This document shows positions 54,100 through 63,564 of a stretch of DNA of 64,000 bases, piece by piece. The position numbers were made by a program, and so were the translations under genes. The first letter of the stretch is position 1; each line of letters opens with the position of its first letter. The notes beneath the pieces are model-generated. The model had not been told where the DNA came from, made no database searches, and was given only the letters and a program-made list of their open reading frames with translations. This DNA is from Paenibacillus sp. Root52 (lineage in GTDB: Bacteria > Bacillota > Bacilli > Paenibacillales > Paenibacillaceae), in contig NZ_LMFO01000012.1 in assembly GCF_001426865.1 (NCBI RefSeq), forward strand, positions 435,086-499,085, in the 5' to 3' direction.

Positions 54100-54738
54100 G
54101 TGAGGAAGTGGCTTAAAAAAATCGAAGTATGGCTGGGCGGCGGAGAAGATGGAGGTCGACGAAGTCAAACATTCCGATGGCTCATTATTTTGGGGTTAAT
54201 CGGCGTTGGCATCATGCTATTCAATTCATTTGTTAACGTCAAACAGATTGATACGGAAAATATCGGCCGGGAGCCGCCTGATCCAGCGACATCCATGGCG
54301 ACAATGCAAAATGACTTGACTGATCCGAACCCTTTTCAGGCGATTGAGATGGCGTTTGAGGACAAGATCAAGAGTGTGTTGGAGAACATCGTTGGTGTAG
54401 GAACGGTCGATGTAATGGTTACCGTGGATTCAACAGAGGAGTTAGTGGTTCAGCGCAATGTGAAAGACTCTCAGCAGCTTACGGAAGAGACAGATGCCAA
54501 TGGGGGCAAGAGGCACATGACCCAATACACCAGGGATGGTGAGATCATTACTTATGAAATTTCAGGGGATCAGACACCGATTGTGACCAAAAAACTGAAA
54601 CCACAAATTCGCGGAGTGCTTGTTGTAGCCAAAGGCGCAGAGAACAAAGTTGTGAAGGATCTCATTACCGATGCTGTGGAAAAAGGCTTGAATGTGGCCG
54701 CTTATCGAATCTCGGTTGTACCGCGCAAGCAGGATTAG
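54100..54738 (+). CDS. spoIIIAG: Stage III sporulation protein AG
   Basis: A 212-residue membrane-anchored protein. One N-terminal membrane segment (WLIILGLIGVGIMLFNSFV) is followed by a ring-building motif domain that assembles the large SpoIIIAG ring in the intermembrane space of the engulfed forespore. The family core VGVGTVDVMVTVDSTEEL and RGVLVVAKGAENKVVKDLI are visible. GTG at 54100 follows AGAAGGAGGG. It lies 15 bases after spoIIIAF. Confidence 0.94.
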   Translation: MRKWLKKIEVWLGGGEDGGRRSQTFRWLIILGLIGVGIMLFNSFVNVKQIDTENIGREPPDPATSMATMQNDLTDPNPFQAIEMAFEDKIKSVLENIVGVGTVDVMVTVDSTEELVVQRNVKDSQQLTEETDANGGKRHMTQYTRDGEIITYEISGDQTPIVTKKLKPQIRGVLVVAKGAENKVVKDLITDAVEKGLNVAAYRISVVPRKQD

Positions 54739-54806
54739 CCTGGATCAATGATCCAAGAGCTAAGGATGTAACTCAAGATTGAAGCTAATTCGAGGAGGAA
54801 GTATTA

Positions 54807-55643
54807 ATGAATAACAAACGCCAAACGGTATGGCTTGTGTCTATGCTCAGTCTGATGGTTATTTTGTCTGCATATTACCTCTTTACAGAAGACTCGGGTC
54901 CTGTGAATCCACCTGTTGCGGATAGCCAGCAAGTGGATGGAATGAAGCAAGATGAGGCCACGGAGACAGCAGGTATTCTTGATCCAACAGAAGGTTTGGT
55001 TGTGAACGAAGTTGTTACTGGCGGAGAAGTGGATGAAACGGATGCGAGTACGGGAACAGAAGGAACGACAGCCGAATCAAATGATCCAGCTGCTGTTGAA
55101 GGTAAGGAAACGGCAGAACCAGGCAAAACCCCAGCTGCTGAATCGAATGAGGGCAAGAGTGAGGTTGGTAAGGAATCAGACAAAGGAACAACAACTAGCC
55201 CTGAGGCAAGTGGAGCTACAGAAGAGAATGCAACTAAAACCGACGAGGAAGTTCTGAAAGAGATGGAAGAGCAGAACACAGCGGTGTCCGCAAGCAGTCA
55301 GTTCCAAAACTATCAATGGCAGAGGGAAGAAAGCAACAATCGCAAATATGAGGAACTCATGACCGTGGCTGGGGATCTTAGCAAAACGCCAGAAGAGAAC
55401 GCTAAAGCTACGGAGCAGATTCGTGAACTTGAAGAGAGAACAGCTAAGATTAACGGGATTGAAGAGACGCTCTCCCAGCAATTTTCCAATGCGATTATCG
55501 AAGAAAATGAAGATAAGTATAAAGTCGTGGTGCTTAGTGACAAACTGGATGTAAAACAAGCGGTTTCCATTGTGGATTTGGTGATGAAGGAACTGGCTGT
55601 CGCGCAGAATAAAATCAGTGTTCAATACGTGACAGAACAGTAA
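54807..55643 (+). CDS. spoIIIAH: Stage III sporulation protein AH
   Basis: A 278-residue protein with one N-terminal membrane segment (VWLVSMLSLMVILSAYYLF), a long acidic Thr/Glu-rich linker (about residues 35-155) and a C-terminal YscJ/FliF-like ring-building domain (about 165-278, ending VQYVTEQ). It binds SpoIIQ across the intermembrane space to anchor engulfment and build the channel. It is longer than the roughly 218 residues of B. subtilis SpoIIIAH, mostly in the linker. AGGAGGAAG precedes ATG. It is last in the operon and a terminator follows. Confidence 0.94.
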   Translation: MNNKRQTVWLVSMLSLMVILSAYYLFTEDSGPVNPPVADSQQVDGMKQDEATETAGILDPTEGLVVNEVVTGGEVDETDASTGTEGTTAESNDPAAVEGKETAEPGKTPAAESNEGKSEVGKESDKGTTTSPEASGATEENATKTDEEVLKEMEEQNTAVSASSQFQNYQWQREESNNRKYEELMTVAGDLSKTPEENAKATEQIRELEERTAKINGIEETLSQQFSNAIIEENEDKYKVVVLSDKLDVKQAVSIVDLVMKELAVAQNKISVQYVTEQ

Positions 55644-55702
55644 GGAAAGGGCTTGTATGGAGGCCTGGGAACTTGTTAAAGTCCCGGGCTCTTTCCATTT
55701 TT
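55644..55702 (+). terminator. Terminator of the spoIIIA operon
   Basis: GGAAAGGGC and GGGCTCTTTCC frame an inner CCTGGGA.CTT / AAAGTCCCGGG pairing; ATTTTT follows. It starts directly after the spoIIIAH stop. Confidence 0.7.
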
Positions 55703-55719
55703 AACGATTATGATATAAT
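55692..55719 (+). promoter_or_regulatory. Candidate promoter of accBC
   Basis: TTTCCA at 55692, a 16-base spacer and TATAAT at 55714. The -35 lies within the 3' arm of the spoIIIA terminator. Confidence 0.5.
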
Positions 55720-55775
55720 ACATAAAGCCATATGACCGTCTAAGTGAGACTGGCATGATGCCGAAGGAGTGAATA

Positions 55776-56246
55776 ATGCTAATGTTTAAATTGAGCGAGA
55801 TCAAAGAACTGATCAAACTGGTAGATGAAAGTTCCGTTCAGGAGTTGGAAATTGAAAATGAGGGATCACGTCTCTCTATACGCAAACCGGGTAAAACGGA
55901 ATATGTTCAAACAGCTGCTGTGCAACCTCAAATTATTGCTGCTCCACAGGTTCAACCTGCTGCAGTGGTCACTGAAAATGCACCACAAGCCGATACTACA
56001 AGCCATTTACATAAAATCGTATCTCCAATGGTAGGTACTTTTTACAGAGCTTCTTCTCCGGAAGCAGGTCCTTTTGTAAGCGTTGGTGATAAAGTTGCCG
56101 AAAAAACAACGGTTTGTATCATCGAAGCGATGAAGCTGATGAACGAGCTTGATGCTGATATCAAGGGAGAAATCGTTGAAGTGTTGGTTGAGAATGGACA
56201 ACTTGTTGAATACGGACAACCTCTGTTCTTGGTTAAACCGGAATAA
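55776..56246 (+). CDS. accB: Acetyl-CoA carboxylase biotin carboxyl carrier protein
   Basis: A 156-residue subunit that carries the carboxylated biotin between AccC and the carboxyltransferase in the first step of fatty acid synthesis. The biotinylation motif EAMKLMNE has its Lys at about residue 120 and is preceded by the hallmark [18 protein letters not shown]. An Ala/Pro/Gln-rich hinge covers about 45-75. GAAGGAGTG precedes ATG at 55776; ATG at 55782 is possible. accC follows after 55 bases. Confidence 0.96.
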   Translation: MLMFKLSEIKELIKLVDESSVQELEIENEGSRLSIRKPGKTEYVQTAAVQPQIIAAPQVQPAAVVTENAPQADTTSHLHKIVSPMVGTFYRASSPEAGPFVSVGDKVAEKTTVCIIEAMKLMNELDADIKGEIVEVLVENGQLVEYGQPLFLVKPE

Positions 56247-56301
56247 CGTTTATTGCCCTAGATTGGCAACCGCATGAGCTTCGAAGGAGGACAATAACGA
56301 A

Positions 56302-57645
56302 ATGAAATTTCAAAAAATACTGATTGCAAACCGTGGCGAGATTGCGGTTCGTATTATTCGTGCGTGCCGTGAGCTCGGTATTTCGACGGTAGCCGTCTAT
56401 TCGGAAGCAGATAAAGATTCACTGCATGTACGTCTAGCGGATGAGGCATATTGTATCGGCCCGACGTTGTCTAAGGACAGCTATTTGAATTTTACTAACA
56501 TCATGAGTGTGGCTACGCTTACCGAGTGTGATGCCGTTCATCCAGGATATGGTTTCTTGGCAGAGAACGCTGACTTTGCAGAAATTTGCGAGTCTTGCAA
56601 TATTACATTTATCGGCCCATCTCCAGAAGCCATTACCAAAATGGGAGATAAGGCAGTTGCGAAGCAAACGATGAAGGACGCGGGCGTCCCGGTTATCCCT
56701 GGATCTGACGGACTTGTCGAAAGCATCGAGGAAGCGGTGATGCTCAGCCGTGATATCGGTTACCCAGTCATTATCAAAGCTACCGCAGGTGGCGGAGGTA
56801 AAGGGATTCGTATCGCTGAGGATGAAGAGTCGCTGGTAAAACAAATTACCGCAGCTCAGCAGGAAGCACAGAAGGCGTTTGGTAATGCAGGCGTATATCT
56901 CGAAAAATTCTTGACGGGTATGAAACACGTTGAAATTCAGATTATTGCTGACAAACATGGCAATGCAGCTCACCTTGGCGAGCGTGATTGCTCCGTTCAA
57001 CGTCGCCGTCAGAAATTGGTCGAAGAGGCGCCTTGTCCTGTTCTGAATGAAGAAGTGCGTACGCTGATGGGAGATGCTGCAGTGCGCGCTGCGCTTGCAG
57101 TAAATTACTCTGGCGCGGGCACGCTGGAATTCCTGCTCAGCCCGAATGGTGAGTTCTATTTCATGGAAATGAATACACGTATTCAGGTAGAGCATCCCGT
57201 AACAGAAATGGTTACTGGCATCGATCTGATTCGGGAGATGATCTCGGTCGCAGAAGGTAATCCACTTTCATTCCGTCAGGAAGATGTGGTGATCAACGGT
57301 TGGTCTATCGAATGCCGGATTAATGCCGAAGATCCTGATCGTAATTTCATGCCTTCTCCAGGCAAAATTGGATTTTATCTGGCACCAGGTGGTCCTGGTG
57401 TGCGCGTGGATAGCGCTGCTTACCCAGGCTATACAATCTCCCCGTTCTACGACTCCATGATTGCAAAATTGATCGTGTGGGGTGCAAACCGGGAAGAAGC
57501 TATTGCCAAAATGAAACGTGCGCTCGCGGAGTTTGCAATCGAAGGAATTTCCACAACGATCTCGTTCCATCAGAAATTGCTGGAGCACCCAACGTTCATT
57601 CGTGGTGACTTCGATATTAAATTTCTTGAAGAAAACGAGATTTAA
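56302..57645 (+). CDS. accC: Acetyl-CoA carboxylase biotin carboxylase subunit
   Basis: A 447-residue ATP-grasp enzyme that carboxylates the biotin on AccB using ATP and bicarbonate. The N-terminal [21 protein letters not shown] is diagnostic. The ATP-binding glycine-rich loop is [13 protein letters not shown] near residue 160, and the catalytic segments [20 protein letters not shown] lie near 290. The length is standard. GAAGGAGG precedes ATG. A short hairpin with no T-run follows the stop, and a new promoter for yqhY begins there. Confidence 0.97.
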   Translation: MKFQKILIANRGEIAVRIIRACRELGISTVAVYSEADKDSLHVRLADEAYCIGPTLSKDSYLNFTNIMSVATLTECDAVHPGYGFLAENADFAEICESCNITFIGPSPEAITKMGDKAVAKQTMKDAGVPVIPGSDGLVESIEEAVMLSRDIGYPVIIKATAGGGGKGIRIAEDEESLVKQITAAQQEAQKAFGNAGVYLEKFLTGMKHVEIQIIADKHGNAAHLGERDCSVQRRRQKLVEEAPCPVLNEEVRTLMGDAAVRAALAVNYSGAGTLEFLLSPNGEFYFMEMNTRIQVEHPVTEMVTGIDLIREMISVAEGNPLSFRQEDVVINGWSIECRINAEDPDRNFMPSPGKIGFYLAPGGPGVRVDSAAYPGYTISPFYDSMIAKLIVWGANREEAIAKMKRALAEFAIEGISTTISFHQKLLEHPTFIRGDFDIKFLEENEI

Positions 57646-57663
57646 TATGCATATTGGGCTTGT

Positions 57664-57692
57664 TTGTCATAATGTAGCCCAAATGATATAGT
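57664..57692 (+). promoter_or_regulatory. sigma-A promoter of the yqhY-amaP cluster
   Basis: TTGTCA at 57664, a 17-base spacer and TATAGT at 57687, each 5 of 6 to consensus. The promoter overlaps an ATTGGGCT / AGCCCAAAT inverted repeat at 57652-57684 after accC, which might block or attenuate read-through. Transcripts would carry a leader of about 165 bases. Confidence 0.72.
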
Positions 57693-57699
57693 ATTTAAT

Positions 57700-57865
57700 A
57701 ATAAGAGCGCATGTCTCCTGTAAAGGATAAGCCCGCTTTGCGGAGATAAAATGCAGGAGTTCCGGTGAAGCCGGATCGGAACGGTATCTGACGGTCGTAG
57801 ACCTTGGTACCTGCGCCCTCACGGATTGCCGCAAACTTATCTCGCGAAAGGTGTGTTGAACAGTT
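57700..57865 (+). other. Structured 5' leader of yqhY
   Basis: About 165 bases between the promoter and the yqhY ATG are rich in possible pairs: CTCCTG (about 57714) with CAGGAG (about 57753), GTTCCGG with CCGGATCGGAAC, and GGTATC...GGTACC. No T-box, known riboswitch core or terminator was recognised, and the ribosome binding site is an AAAGGTG. It may be a regulatory leader. Confidence 0.4.
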
Positions 57866-58276
57866 ATGAGTACATTACCGACAGAATTTGAACGAACGGA
57901 TATCGGTGAAATCCAGATCGCACCTGAAGTCATTGAAGTCATTGCTGGACTGGCTACAGTCGAAGTAAAAGGAGTGGCTGGCATGAGCGGCGGATTCGCA
58001 GGCGGATTTGCTGAATTGCTCGGTCGCAAAAACCTTTCCAAAGGTGTAAAAGTCGAAGTAGGACAGCGCGAAGCTGCTGTAGATGTTTCCGTTATTATTG
58101 AGTACGGATACCGCCTTCCACAGGTGGCTACTGAAATTCAGCAAAACGTGAAACGCTCTATTGAGAATATGACAGGACTGAATGTAAACGAAGTTAATGT
58201 TCATATTCACGACGTTCAATTCAAGAATGCTGAGAAAGTGGAAGAAATTGACGTGAACACACAACGCGTCAAATAA
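57866..58276 (+). CDS. yqhY: Asp23/Gls24 family envelope stress protein YqhY
   Basis: A 136-residue protein of the Asp23 (DUF322) family. The core is GEIQIAPEVIEVIAGLATVEVKGVAGM followed by a glycine-rich loop and VDVSVIIEYGYRLPQVATEIQ. In B. subtilis yqhY sits directly after accC and is linked genetically to acetyl-CoA carboxylase activity. Here it is followed by amaP, which anchors Asp23 to the membrane in Staphylococcus, suggesting an envelope-stress complex. ATG at 57866 follows AAAGGTG. A 220-base leader separates it from accC. Confidence 0.93.
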   Translation: MSTLPTEFERTDIGEIQIAPEVIEVIAGLATVEVKGVAGMSGGFAGGFAELLGRKNLSKGVKVEVGQREAAVDVSVIIEYGYRLPQVATEIQQNVKRSIENMTGLNVNEVNVHIHDVQFKNAEKVEEIDVNTQRVK

Positions 58277-58289
58277 CAAAGGGCAGATT

Positions 58290-58311
58290 CCCCCGGCATA
58301 ACTGCCGGGGG
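58290..58311 (+). other. GC-rich hairpin between yqhY and amaP
   Basis: CCCCCGGC and GCCGGGGG form a perfect 8-bp stem with a 6-base loop. No T-run follows, so it is more likely an RNA stabiliser, processing site or partial attenuator than a terminator. Confidence 0.6.
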
Positions 58312-58414
58312 TTATCCCGTCTTGGACAAGTCTTGAATTCATCTGAAGTTTGGCTGAAGATGGAACATGCGAAACAGATGTCAATGTTAGTGAGCAAGGG
58401 AGGCTGTGCAGTTC

Positions 58415-58954
58415 GTGGCGAAAATACTGGATCGGCTTCTGTTGTTTATATACAGCATAAGCGTTGGAGCAATATCGGCAGCAGTTATTCTTCTGGTTAG
58501 TGGAGTGCTGCCTTACGAATTGAATTACCAGCAGGAACAGAACGTCATTGTTGCAGCCGTTGTTGCAGCAGCGATTTTGTTTATCCTGAGTTTACGTTTC
58601 TTCTATATCTCGGTTCGGCGTGAACGTGCTTCATTGCCATCTGTAGATCAGCGTACAGAATACGGTGATGTGCAGATCTCAATGGAGACGATTGAGAATC
58701 TCTGTTTGAAGGCGACTTCGCGTTTTCGTGGGGTTCGTGATGTAAAAGCACGAATTCGTGTGGTGGAGTCCGGGTTGGAGATTATGATTCGTGCAGTAGT
58801 GGACGGGGAGAGCCCGATCCCTGCACTGACTTCCGATCTACAAAAGGCAATACATGATCATGTACAGGAGATTACGGGTATCCCGGTTTCTTTTGTCACA
58901 GTATATATTGCCAACGTTACCCAGTCGCCTAACTACAAGAGTCGAGTGGAATGA
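58415..58954 (+). CDS. amaP: Alkaline shock response membrane anchor protein AmaP
   Basis: A 179-residue protein with two N-terminal membrane segments (LLLFIYSISVGAISAAVILLV and NVIVAAVVAAAILFILSLRFFY). A cytoplasmic domain related to Asp23 follows (RTEYGDVQISMETIENLCLKA and onward), ending ITGIPVSFVTVYIANV. AmaP tethers Asp23 to the membrane. GTG at 58415 is 11 bases from GGGAGG; GTG at 58406 is too close to it. It lies 138 bases after yqhY and 14 before the DUF2273 gene. Confidence 0.88.
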   Translation: MAKILDRLLLFIYSISVGAISAAVILLVSGVLPYELNYQQEQNVIVAAVVAAAILFILSLRFFYISVRRERASLPSVDQRTEYGDVQISMETIENLCLKATSRFRGVRDVKARIRVVESGLEIMIRAVVDGESPIPALTSDLQKAIHDHVQEITGIPVSFVTVYIANVTQSPNYKSRVE

Positions 58955-58968
58955 GGTGAGTTTCACTG

Positions 58969-59202
58969 ATGCTGTGGAGAGAGATATGGGATAGTCACAG
59001 AGGCAGAGTATTAGGTATTGCCTTTGGTATCTTTTTTGGATTTCTTTATGTATGGATCGGTTTTTGGGATATGTTGTTCTTTGCACTTTTGGTGTTCATC
59101 GGTTATACGTTAGGCAGACGAAGTGATTCGAAGCTTGGCTCTTTCATTCCCTGGAGGGAATGGGGACAATGGTTGGGAGATCGCTGGCGTATGTTTAAGT
59201 AA
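58969..59202 (+). CDS. DUF2273 small membrane protein
   Basis: A 77-residue protein with two hydrophobic segments (VLGIAFGIFFGFLYVWIGFWDMLFFALLVFIGYTLG) typical of DUF2273 proteins, which accompany Asp23 and AmaP in many Firmicutes. Its C-terminus is hydrophilic and tryptophan-rich (PWREWGQWLGDRWRMF). GAGGTGAG precedes ATG. It is probably part of the same membrane-anchored stress complex. The molecular role is unknown. Confidence 0.87.
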   Translation: MLWREIWDSHRGRVLGIAFGIFFGFLYVWIGFWDMLFFALLVFIGYTLGRRSDSKLGSFIPWREWGQWLGDRWRMFK

Positions 59203-59323
59203 GACCATCTGAGCCCTGCAATAGGTTTCTTCCGAAAATAGAGCTTAGTTTAATATGCCCGTTTTTTGGAGGAAACGTACTGCAGGTTTTTTTGTGAAAA
59301 GAGTTAACACTAATTAGACATCA

Positions 59324-59362
59324 AGGGCATTTTGTATCTGTTCGTAGATGATGGGATGCCCT
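59324..59362 (+). other. Hairpin upstream of nusB
   Basis: AGGGCAT and ATGCCCT pair around an inner TATCT/AGATG stem, in the 218-base gap before nusB. No T-run follows. The gap also contains T-rich stretches (59255-59262 and 59287-59293) but no promoter I would name. Confidence 0.45.
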
Positions 59363-59420
59363 GAATGATTATAAAATAAGCAGGATGACGCTTAAGAGTA
59401 AGCGTTGCAGGAGGCAGGAC

Positions 59421-59873
59421 ATGAAAAGACGTTTAGCAAGGGAAATTGCAGTACAAAGTCTATATCAAATGGAAATGAACGAAGTGAGCGCGGCTGTAGC
59501 GGTTAACATGTTGATTAACGAAGCGGCTGAAGAAAACGAAACGGATGTTGTCATTCGTGATGCAGATACCATGCGTACCTATGTTACAGATATTGTGAAA
59601 GAAACATGGAACCAAAAAGAAGCCATCGATGGATTGCTTGTGGATTACCTCAAAGGCTGGCAGATTAGTCGTCTGTCCCGTGTAGACCGCCAGATTTTAC
59701 GTCTTGCGACTTTTGAGATGGTCTTCCGTGAAGATGTTCCAGCTAAAGTTGCGGTCAATGAAGCGATTGAGCTATCAAAACACTTTGGTACGGATGAATC
59801 CGGTAAGTTTGTTAACGGTGTGCTAGGTCGTATGATTCAAGAAGTTAACACGCTCAAGGAAAAATTGTCCTAA
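59421..59873 (+). CDS. nusB: Transcription antitermination factor NusB
   Basis: A 150-residue all-helical protein that binds boxA RNA with NusE (ribosomal S10) to prevent early termination in rRNA operons. Family features are [18 protein letters not shown] at the N-terminus, the [15 protein letters not shown] segment and [32 protein letters not shown] at 59421 has GCAGGAGGCA upstream; the longer frame to 59385 is rejected. folD follows after 44 bases. Confidence 0.95.
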   Translation: MKRRLAREIAVQSLYQMEMNEVSAAVAVNMLINEAAEENETDVVIRDADTMRTYVTDIVKETWNQKEAIDGLLVDYLKGWQISRLSRVDRQILRLATFEMVFREDVPAKVAVNEAIELSKHFGTDESGKFVNGVLGRMIQEVNTLKEKLS

Positions 59874-59917
59874 TTCAAGGATTACAAACTATATATTCGC
59901 ATAAGGGAGAGAGTACA

Positions 59918-60775
59918 ATGACAGCATCTATTATTAACGGTAAAGAAGTGTCCCAAGAGATCCGCGCAGGCATAACAGCAGAAGTAAAGCAGCTTAGCGA
60001 ACAGGGGGTAGTGCCTGGTCTGGCAGTTGTGCTCGTCGGGGAAGATCCGGCATCCCAAGTTTATGTGCGTAATAAAGAAAAGGCTTGTCACGACCTTGGT
60101 TACTACTCAGAAGTACATCGTTTAGATAAAAGCACCTCACAAGAGGATCTGCTTGCACTTGTGGACAAGCTGAACAATCAGGCCAACATTAACGGGATTT
60201 TGGTTCAACTGCCTCTGCCGAAGCACATTGAAGAGAAAGCAGTTATTGATGCGATTTCTGTTGAAAAGGACGTGGATGGCTTTCATCCCGTTAACGTAGG
60301 AAACCTTGTGATCGGTGATGATAGCTTGTTGCCATGTACCCCTGCTGGTGTAATCGAATTGATTAAACGTACAGGTCTTGAAATGTCAGGTAAACATGCT
60401 GTTGTTATTGGACGGAGTAATATCGTGGGTAAACCGGTATCGCTGCTTCTTCAACGGGAGAACGCTACTGTGACCATGTGTCATTCCCGTACAGCGAATA
60501 TGAAAGAAATTACGCGCCAGGCAGATATTTTGGTGGTAGCTATCGGACGAGCTAATTTTGTAGATGCCGATTATGTGAAGCCGGGTGCAGTCGTTATTGA
60601 TGTGGGCATGAACCGTTTAGAGAATGGTAAATTGGCTGGTGACGTTGATTTTGAAAGTGTAAAAACTGTATCGGGCCCAATTACTCCAGTTCCAGGCGGC
60701 GTAGGTCCTATGACCATTACGATGTTGATGCAAAATACATTGATCGCAGCTAAGCGTGCGCACGGATTGGCATAG
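59918..60775 (+). CDS. folD: Methylenetetrahydrofolate dehydrogenase / methenyltetrahydrofolate cyclohydrolase
   Basis: A 285-residue bifunctional one-carbon enzyme that interconverts 5,10-methylene-, methenyl- and 10-formyl-tetrahydrofolate using NADP. The signature [17 protein letters not shown] holds the catalytic Lys, the second signature is [12 protein letters not shown], and the NADP site is [17 protein letters not shown]. The C-terminal [16 protein letters not shown] is diagnostic. AAGGGAGAGAG precedes ATG. xseA begins 8 bases after the stop. Confidence 0.97.
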   Translation: MTASIINGKEVSQEIRAGITAEVKQLSEQGVVPGLAVVLVGEDPASQVYVRNKEKACHDLGYYSEVHRLDKSTSQEDLLALVDKLNNQANINGILVQLPLPKHIEEKAVIDAISVEKDVDGFHPVNVGNLVIGDDSLLPCTPAGVIELIKRTGLEMSGKHAVVIGRSNIVGKPVSLLLQRENATVTMCHSRTANMKEITRQADILVVAIGRANFVDADYVKPGAVVIDVGMNRLENGKLAGDVDFESVKTVSGPITPVPGGVGPMTITMLMQNTLIAAKRAHGLA

Positions 60776-60783
60776 GTTCGTCT

Positions 60784-62145
60784 GTGGCAGAGCAACAGAT
60801 CTACTCCATTAAAGATCTGAATCGGTACATCCGGATGAAATTGGAGTCCGATCAGATCCTGTCGGACGTTTGGTTACGCGGAGAGATCTCAAACTTCACA
60901 CATCACTCCAGCGGTCATATGTATTTTACTTTGAAGGATAAGGACAGTCGCATTAAAGCAATTATGTTTGCGTCACATAATCAGAGATTACCTTTTTTAC
61001 CCAAAGAGGGTGCGAGGGTAATTGCAAGAGGGAACGTATCCGTATATGAGCGGGATGGACAATATCAATTCTATGCCACCCATATGCAACCTGATGGTAT
61101 CGGAAGTTTATACCTGGCCTATGAGCAGTTGAAGAAAAAGCTCGAGGAAGAAGGATTATTCTCTCCATCACGCAAAAGGGCGATCCCTCGTTATCCGCAA
61201 ACGATCGGTGTGGTGACCTCCCCAACAGGAGCGGCCGTTCGAGATATTTTAACGACGTTACAACGGAGGTATCCTTCTGCCAAAGTGGTTTTGTATCCTG
61301 TATTGGTTCAAGGAAAAGGAGCAGCACCTTCGATTGTCAAAGCCATTGGCAATTTGAATCGTCTTGGGGAAGCGGATGTCCTCATTGTCGGACGTGGGGG
61401 CGGTTCACTCGAAGAATTATGGGCATTTAACGAAGAGATCGTAGCTAGAGCTATTGTCGCTTCATCAATCCCTGTTATCTCTGCTGTGGGACACGAAACC
61501 GACTTTACGATTGCGGACTTTGCGGCTGATTTACGTGCTGCAACACCTACGGCTGCTGCAGAGCTTGCTGTACCTAACCGTGCTGAACTGCTTGATCAGA
61601 TTCAACGGAGACAGCGTCAGCTCCAGCAAAGCTTGCGTCAACGAGCTGTGCATAATCGTGAGCGTCTTGCAAGACTGCAGCGCTCTTCAGTCCTTGTGCA
61701 TCCTAGACGGACGTTGTTGCAGCACACGGAACGTTTGGACATGCTTCATCAACGTCTGCTTCGAACTGTGGACACGAGGCTTAAGTGGACGGGGGAGAAG
61801 CAGGAGCGATTGCTTGCAGCGCTCCAGCGTTTTAATCCTCGCGAACAGGTTGCAGTTGCTCAGCGTGAGCATGCAGCTGCTAGACGTCAACTAGAGCTTG
61901 CTATGAAGGCGATAACCAGATCCAAGCAACAACATTGGAAAGCTTCAATTCGGCACCTGGATGCCCTCAGTCCGCTTAAGGTCATGTCTCGTGGGTATAG
62001 TCTCGTGTATGACGATCAGGAGCAACGTTTAATTAAATCATTGAAGGATGTACAACCAGGTGATTCAATCAAGATTAAATTAACAGACGGGCAGCTGGAC
62101 TGTCAGGTTTGGGGGATGAAGGAGGACGATGACCATGGCGAATGA
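60784..62145 (+). CDS. xseA: Exodeoxyribonuclease VII large subunit
   Basis: A 453-residue catalytic subunit that degrades single-stranded DNA from both ends with XseB. The N-terminal OB fold contains [24 protein letters not shown]. The catalytic core has [22 protein letters not shown] and [17 protein letters not shown], with [24 protein letters not shown] following. A long coiled coil covers about 270-390 and the C-terminal strand region is near [14 protein letters not shown] at 60784 has only a weak site (ATAGG), suggesting coupling to folD. It overlaps xseB by 11 bases. Confidence 0.96.
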   Translation: MAEQQIYSIKDLNRYIRMKLESDQILSDVWLRGEISNFTHHSSGHMYFTLKDKDSRIKAIMFASHNQRLPFLPKEGARVIARGNVSVYERDGQYQFYATHMQPDGIGSLYLAYEQLKKKLEEEGLFSPSRKRAIPRYPQTIGVVTSPTGAAVRDILTTLQRRYPSAKVVLYPVLVQGKGAAPSIVKAIGNLNRLGEADVLIVGRGGGSLEELWAFNEEIVARAIVASSIPVISAVGHETDFTIADFAADLRAATPTAAAELAVPNRAELLDQIQRRQRQLQQSLRQRAVHNRERLARLQRSSVLVHPRRTLLQHTERLDMLHQRLLRTVDTRLKWTGEKQERLLAALQRFNPREQVAVAQREHAAARRQLELAMKAITRSKQQHWKASIRHLDALSPLKVMSRGYSLVYDDQEQRLIKSLKDVQPGDSIKIKLTDGQLDCQVWGMKEDDDHGE

Positions 62146-62383
62146 ACCGGAACTGAATTTTGAAGAAGCGATGGCAGCGTTGGAAGACATCGTAAGTCAG
62201 CTGGAGCACGGGGATGTTCCTCTAGAGCAAGCGATTGACTTATTTCAGCGAGGCATGAAGCTTTCGCAGCTTTGTGGCTTAAAGCTGGAGCAAGTGGAAC
62301 GTAAGATCGAGATGATCGTAGAAGAAGATGGGGAACTTCGTAAGAAGCCGTTTGCTGATGAGAGTGGTGATGTTAATGAATAA
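62135..62383 (+). CDS. xseB: Exodeoxyribonuclease VII small subunit
   Basis: An 82-residue helical protein that coats the XseA coiled coil. The family core is [43 protein letters not shown] at 62135 is nine bases from AAGGAGG; ATG at 62129 is too close. It overlaps xseA upstream and ispA downstream, so the three are translationally coupled. Confidence 0.95.
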   Translation: MANEPELNFEEAMAALEDIVSQLEHGDVPLEQAIDLFQRGMKLSQLCGLKLEQVERKIEMIVEEDGELRKKPFADESGDVNE

Positions 62384-63281
62384 TCGTCCTGCATTTGAAT
62401 TGTATCTTCAGGAGATCACAGAGCAGATCACCAATGAGTTGCAGGAAATTCTTCCTGCTGAATGGGACGTGCCGCAGTCTCTGCGTGATGCGATGCAGTA
62501 TTCATTAATGGCCGGAGGCAAGCGCCTTCGACCACTGCTGGTCGTTGCTGCGGCGGAAGCTTTCGGTGCGGAGCGTCAAGCTGCGCTTCCGGTAGCCTGC
62601 GCCGTAGAGATGGTTCATACGTACTCCTTGATCCACGATGACCTACCTGCTATGGATAATGATGACTATCGCAGGGGAAAATTAACGAATCACAAGGTAT
62701 TTGGCGAAGCTACGGCAATCCTCGCGGGTGATGCACTGTTAACACATGCTTTCTACAGCATCGTTCAAGCAGGGCGCAAGAGCGGAGTTTCAGCGGAGTC
62801 ACTGCTGTCCATCGTTGAGGATCTGTCTGAGTTAGCAGGTGCTCGAGGTATGGTTGGCGGACAGGTAGCTGATATGGAAGGCGAGCAAGGAATGACGAAC
62901 CTGGAACAGCTACAATACATCCATTTGCACAAAACAGGTGACTTAATTGTGTTTTCTCTTATTGCAGGTGCACGAATTGGCGGAGCAACGCAAGGGCAAC
63001 TGGAGGCACTACGAGTTTTCGGTAGAGACTTGGGGCTTGCTTTTCAGATACAGGACGACATTCTTGACCTTACTGGCGATGAACAGAAGATGGGCAAAAA
63101 AACGCAAAGTGATGTCAATCAACAAAAGGTCACTTATCCTTTCTTTATTGGCTTGGAACAGTCTCAAGAACAGGTTAGCGTGCTGACTCAATCAGCTAAG
63201 GATGCACTCGGCAGAGCGGATCTAACCGATTCCTCCAGACTAATGGAGATTGCAGATTACTTAATGCGGAGAGATCATTAA
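62370..63281 (+). CDS. ispA: Farnesyl diphosphate synthase / polyprenyl synthetase
   Basis: A 303-residue trans-isoprenyl diphosphate synthase that condenses isopentenyl diphosphate with allylic diphosphates. The first Asp-rich motif is [12 protein letters not shown] near residue 90 and the second is [12 protein letters not shown] near 230; the lysine motif GGKRLRPLL is at about 50. The residues just before the first motif ([12 protein letters not shown]) fit a short-chain FPP synthase. ATG at 62370 or 62376 is the likely start; the site is only GAGTGGTG, inside xseB. Product feeds undecaprenyl and quinone synthesis. Confidence 0.94.
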   Translation: MLMNNRPAFELYLQEITEQITNELQEILPAEWDVPQSLRDAMQYSLMAGGKRLRPLLVVAAAEAFGAERQAALPVACAVEMVHTYSLIHDDLPAMDNDDYRRGKLTNHKVFGEATAILAGDALLTHAFYSIVQAGRKSGVSAESLLSIVEDLSELAGARGMVGGQVADMEGEQGMTNLEQLQYIHLHKTGDLIVFSLIAGARIGGATQGQLEALRVFGRDLGLAFQIQDDILDLTGDEQKMGKKTQSDVNQQKVTYPFFIGLEQSQEQVSVLTQSAKDALGRADLTDSSRLMEIADYLMRRDH

Positions 63282-63564
63282 TTAATGATTCATCTCAATT
63301 GAGTACTGAAAGTTCTGTTTCAATTGATTAAGAACCGTGTAATTATATTGATGTCCTTTTTGTAGGAATGGAGTCTAGCTAACCAAGGATACATAATGAT
63401 CGAACAGGGTGTCCCTGCTGGCGATAATACGTGCTATGGGTAGTGAAGTACCGTACATTATGATTCCTTTTCATTTATGTTATAATGATTTAATGTCAAT
63501 TTATGAATTATGCATGAACATATTACACAAAATTCAAACATTCTAGGAAAGCGGGGAGATTCTC

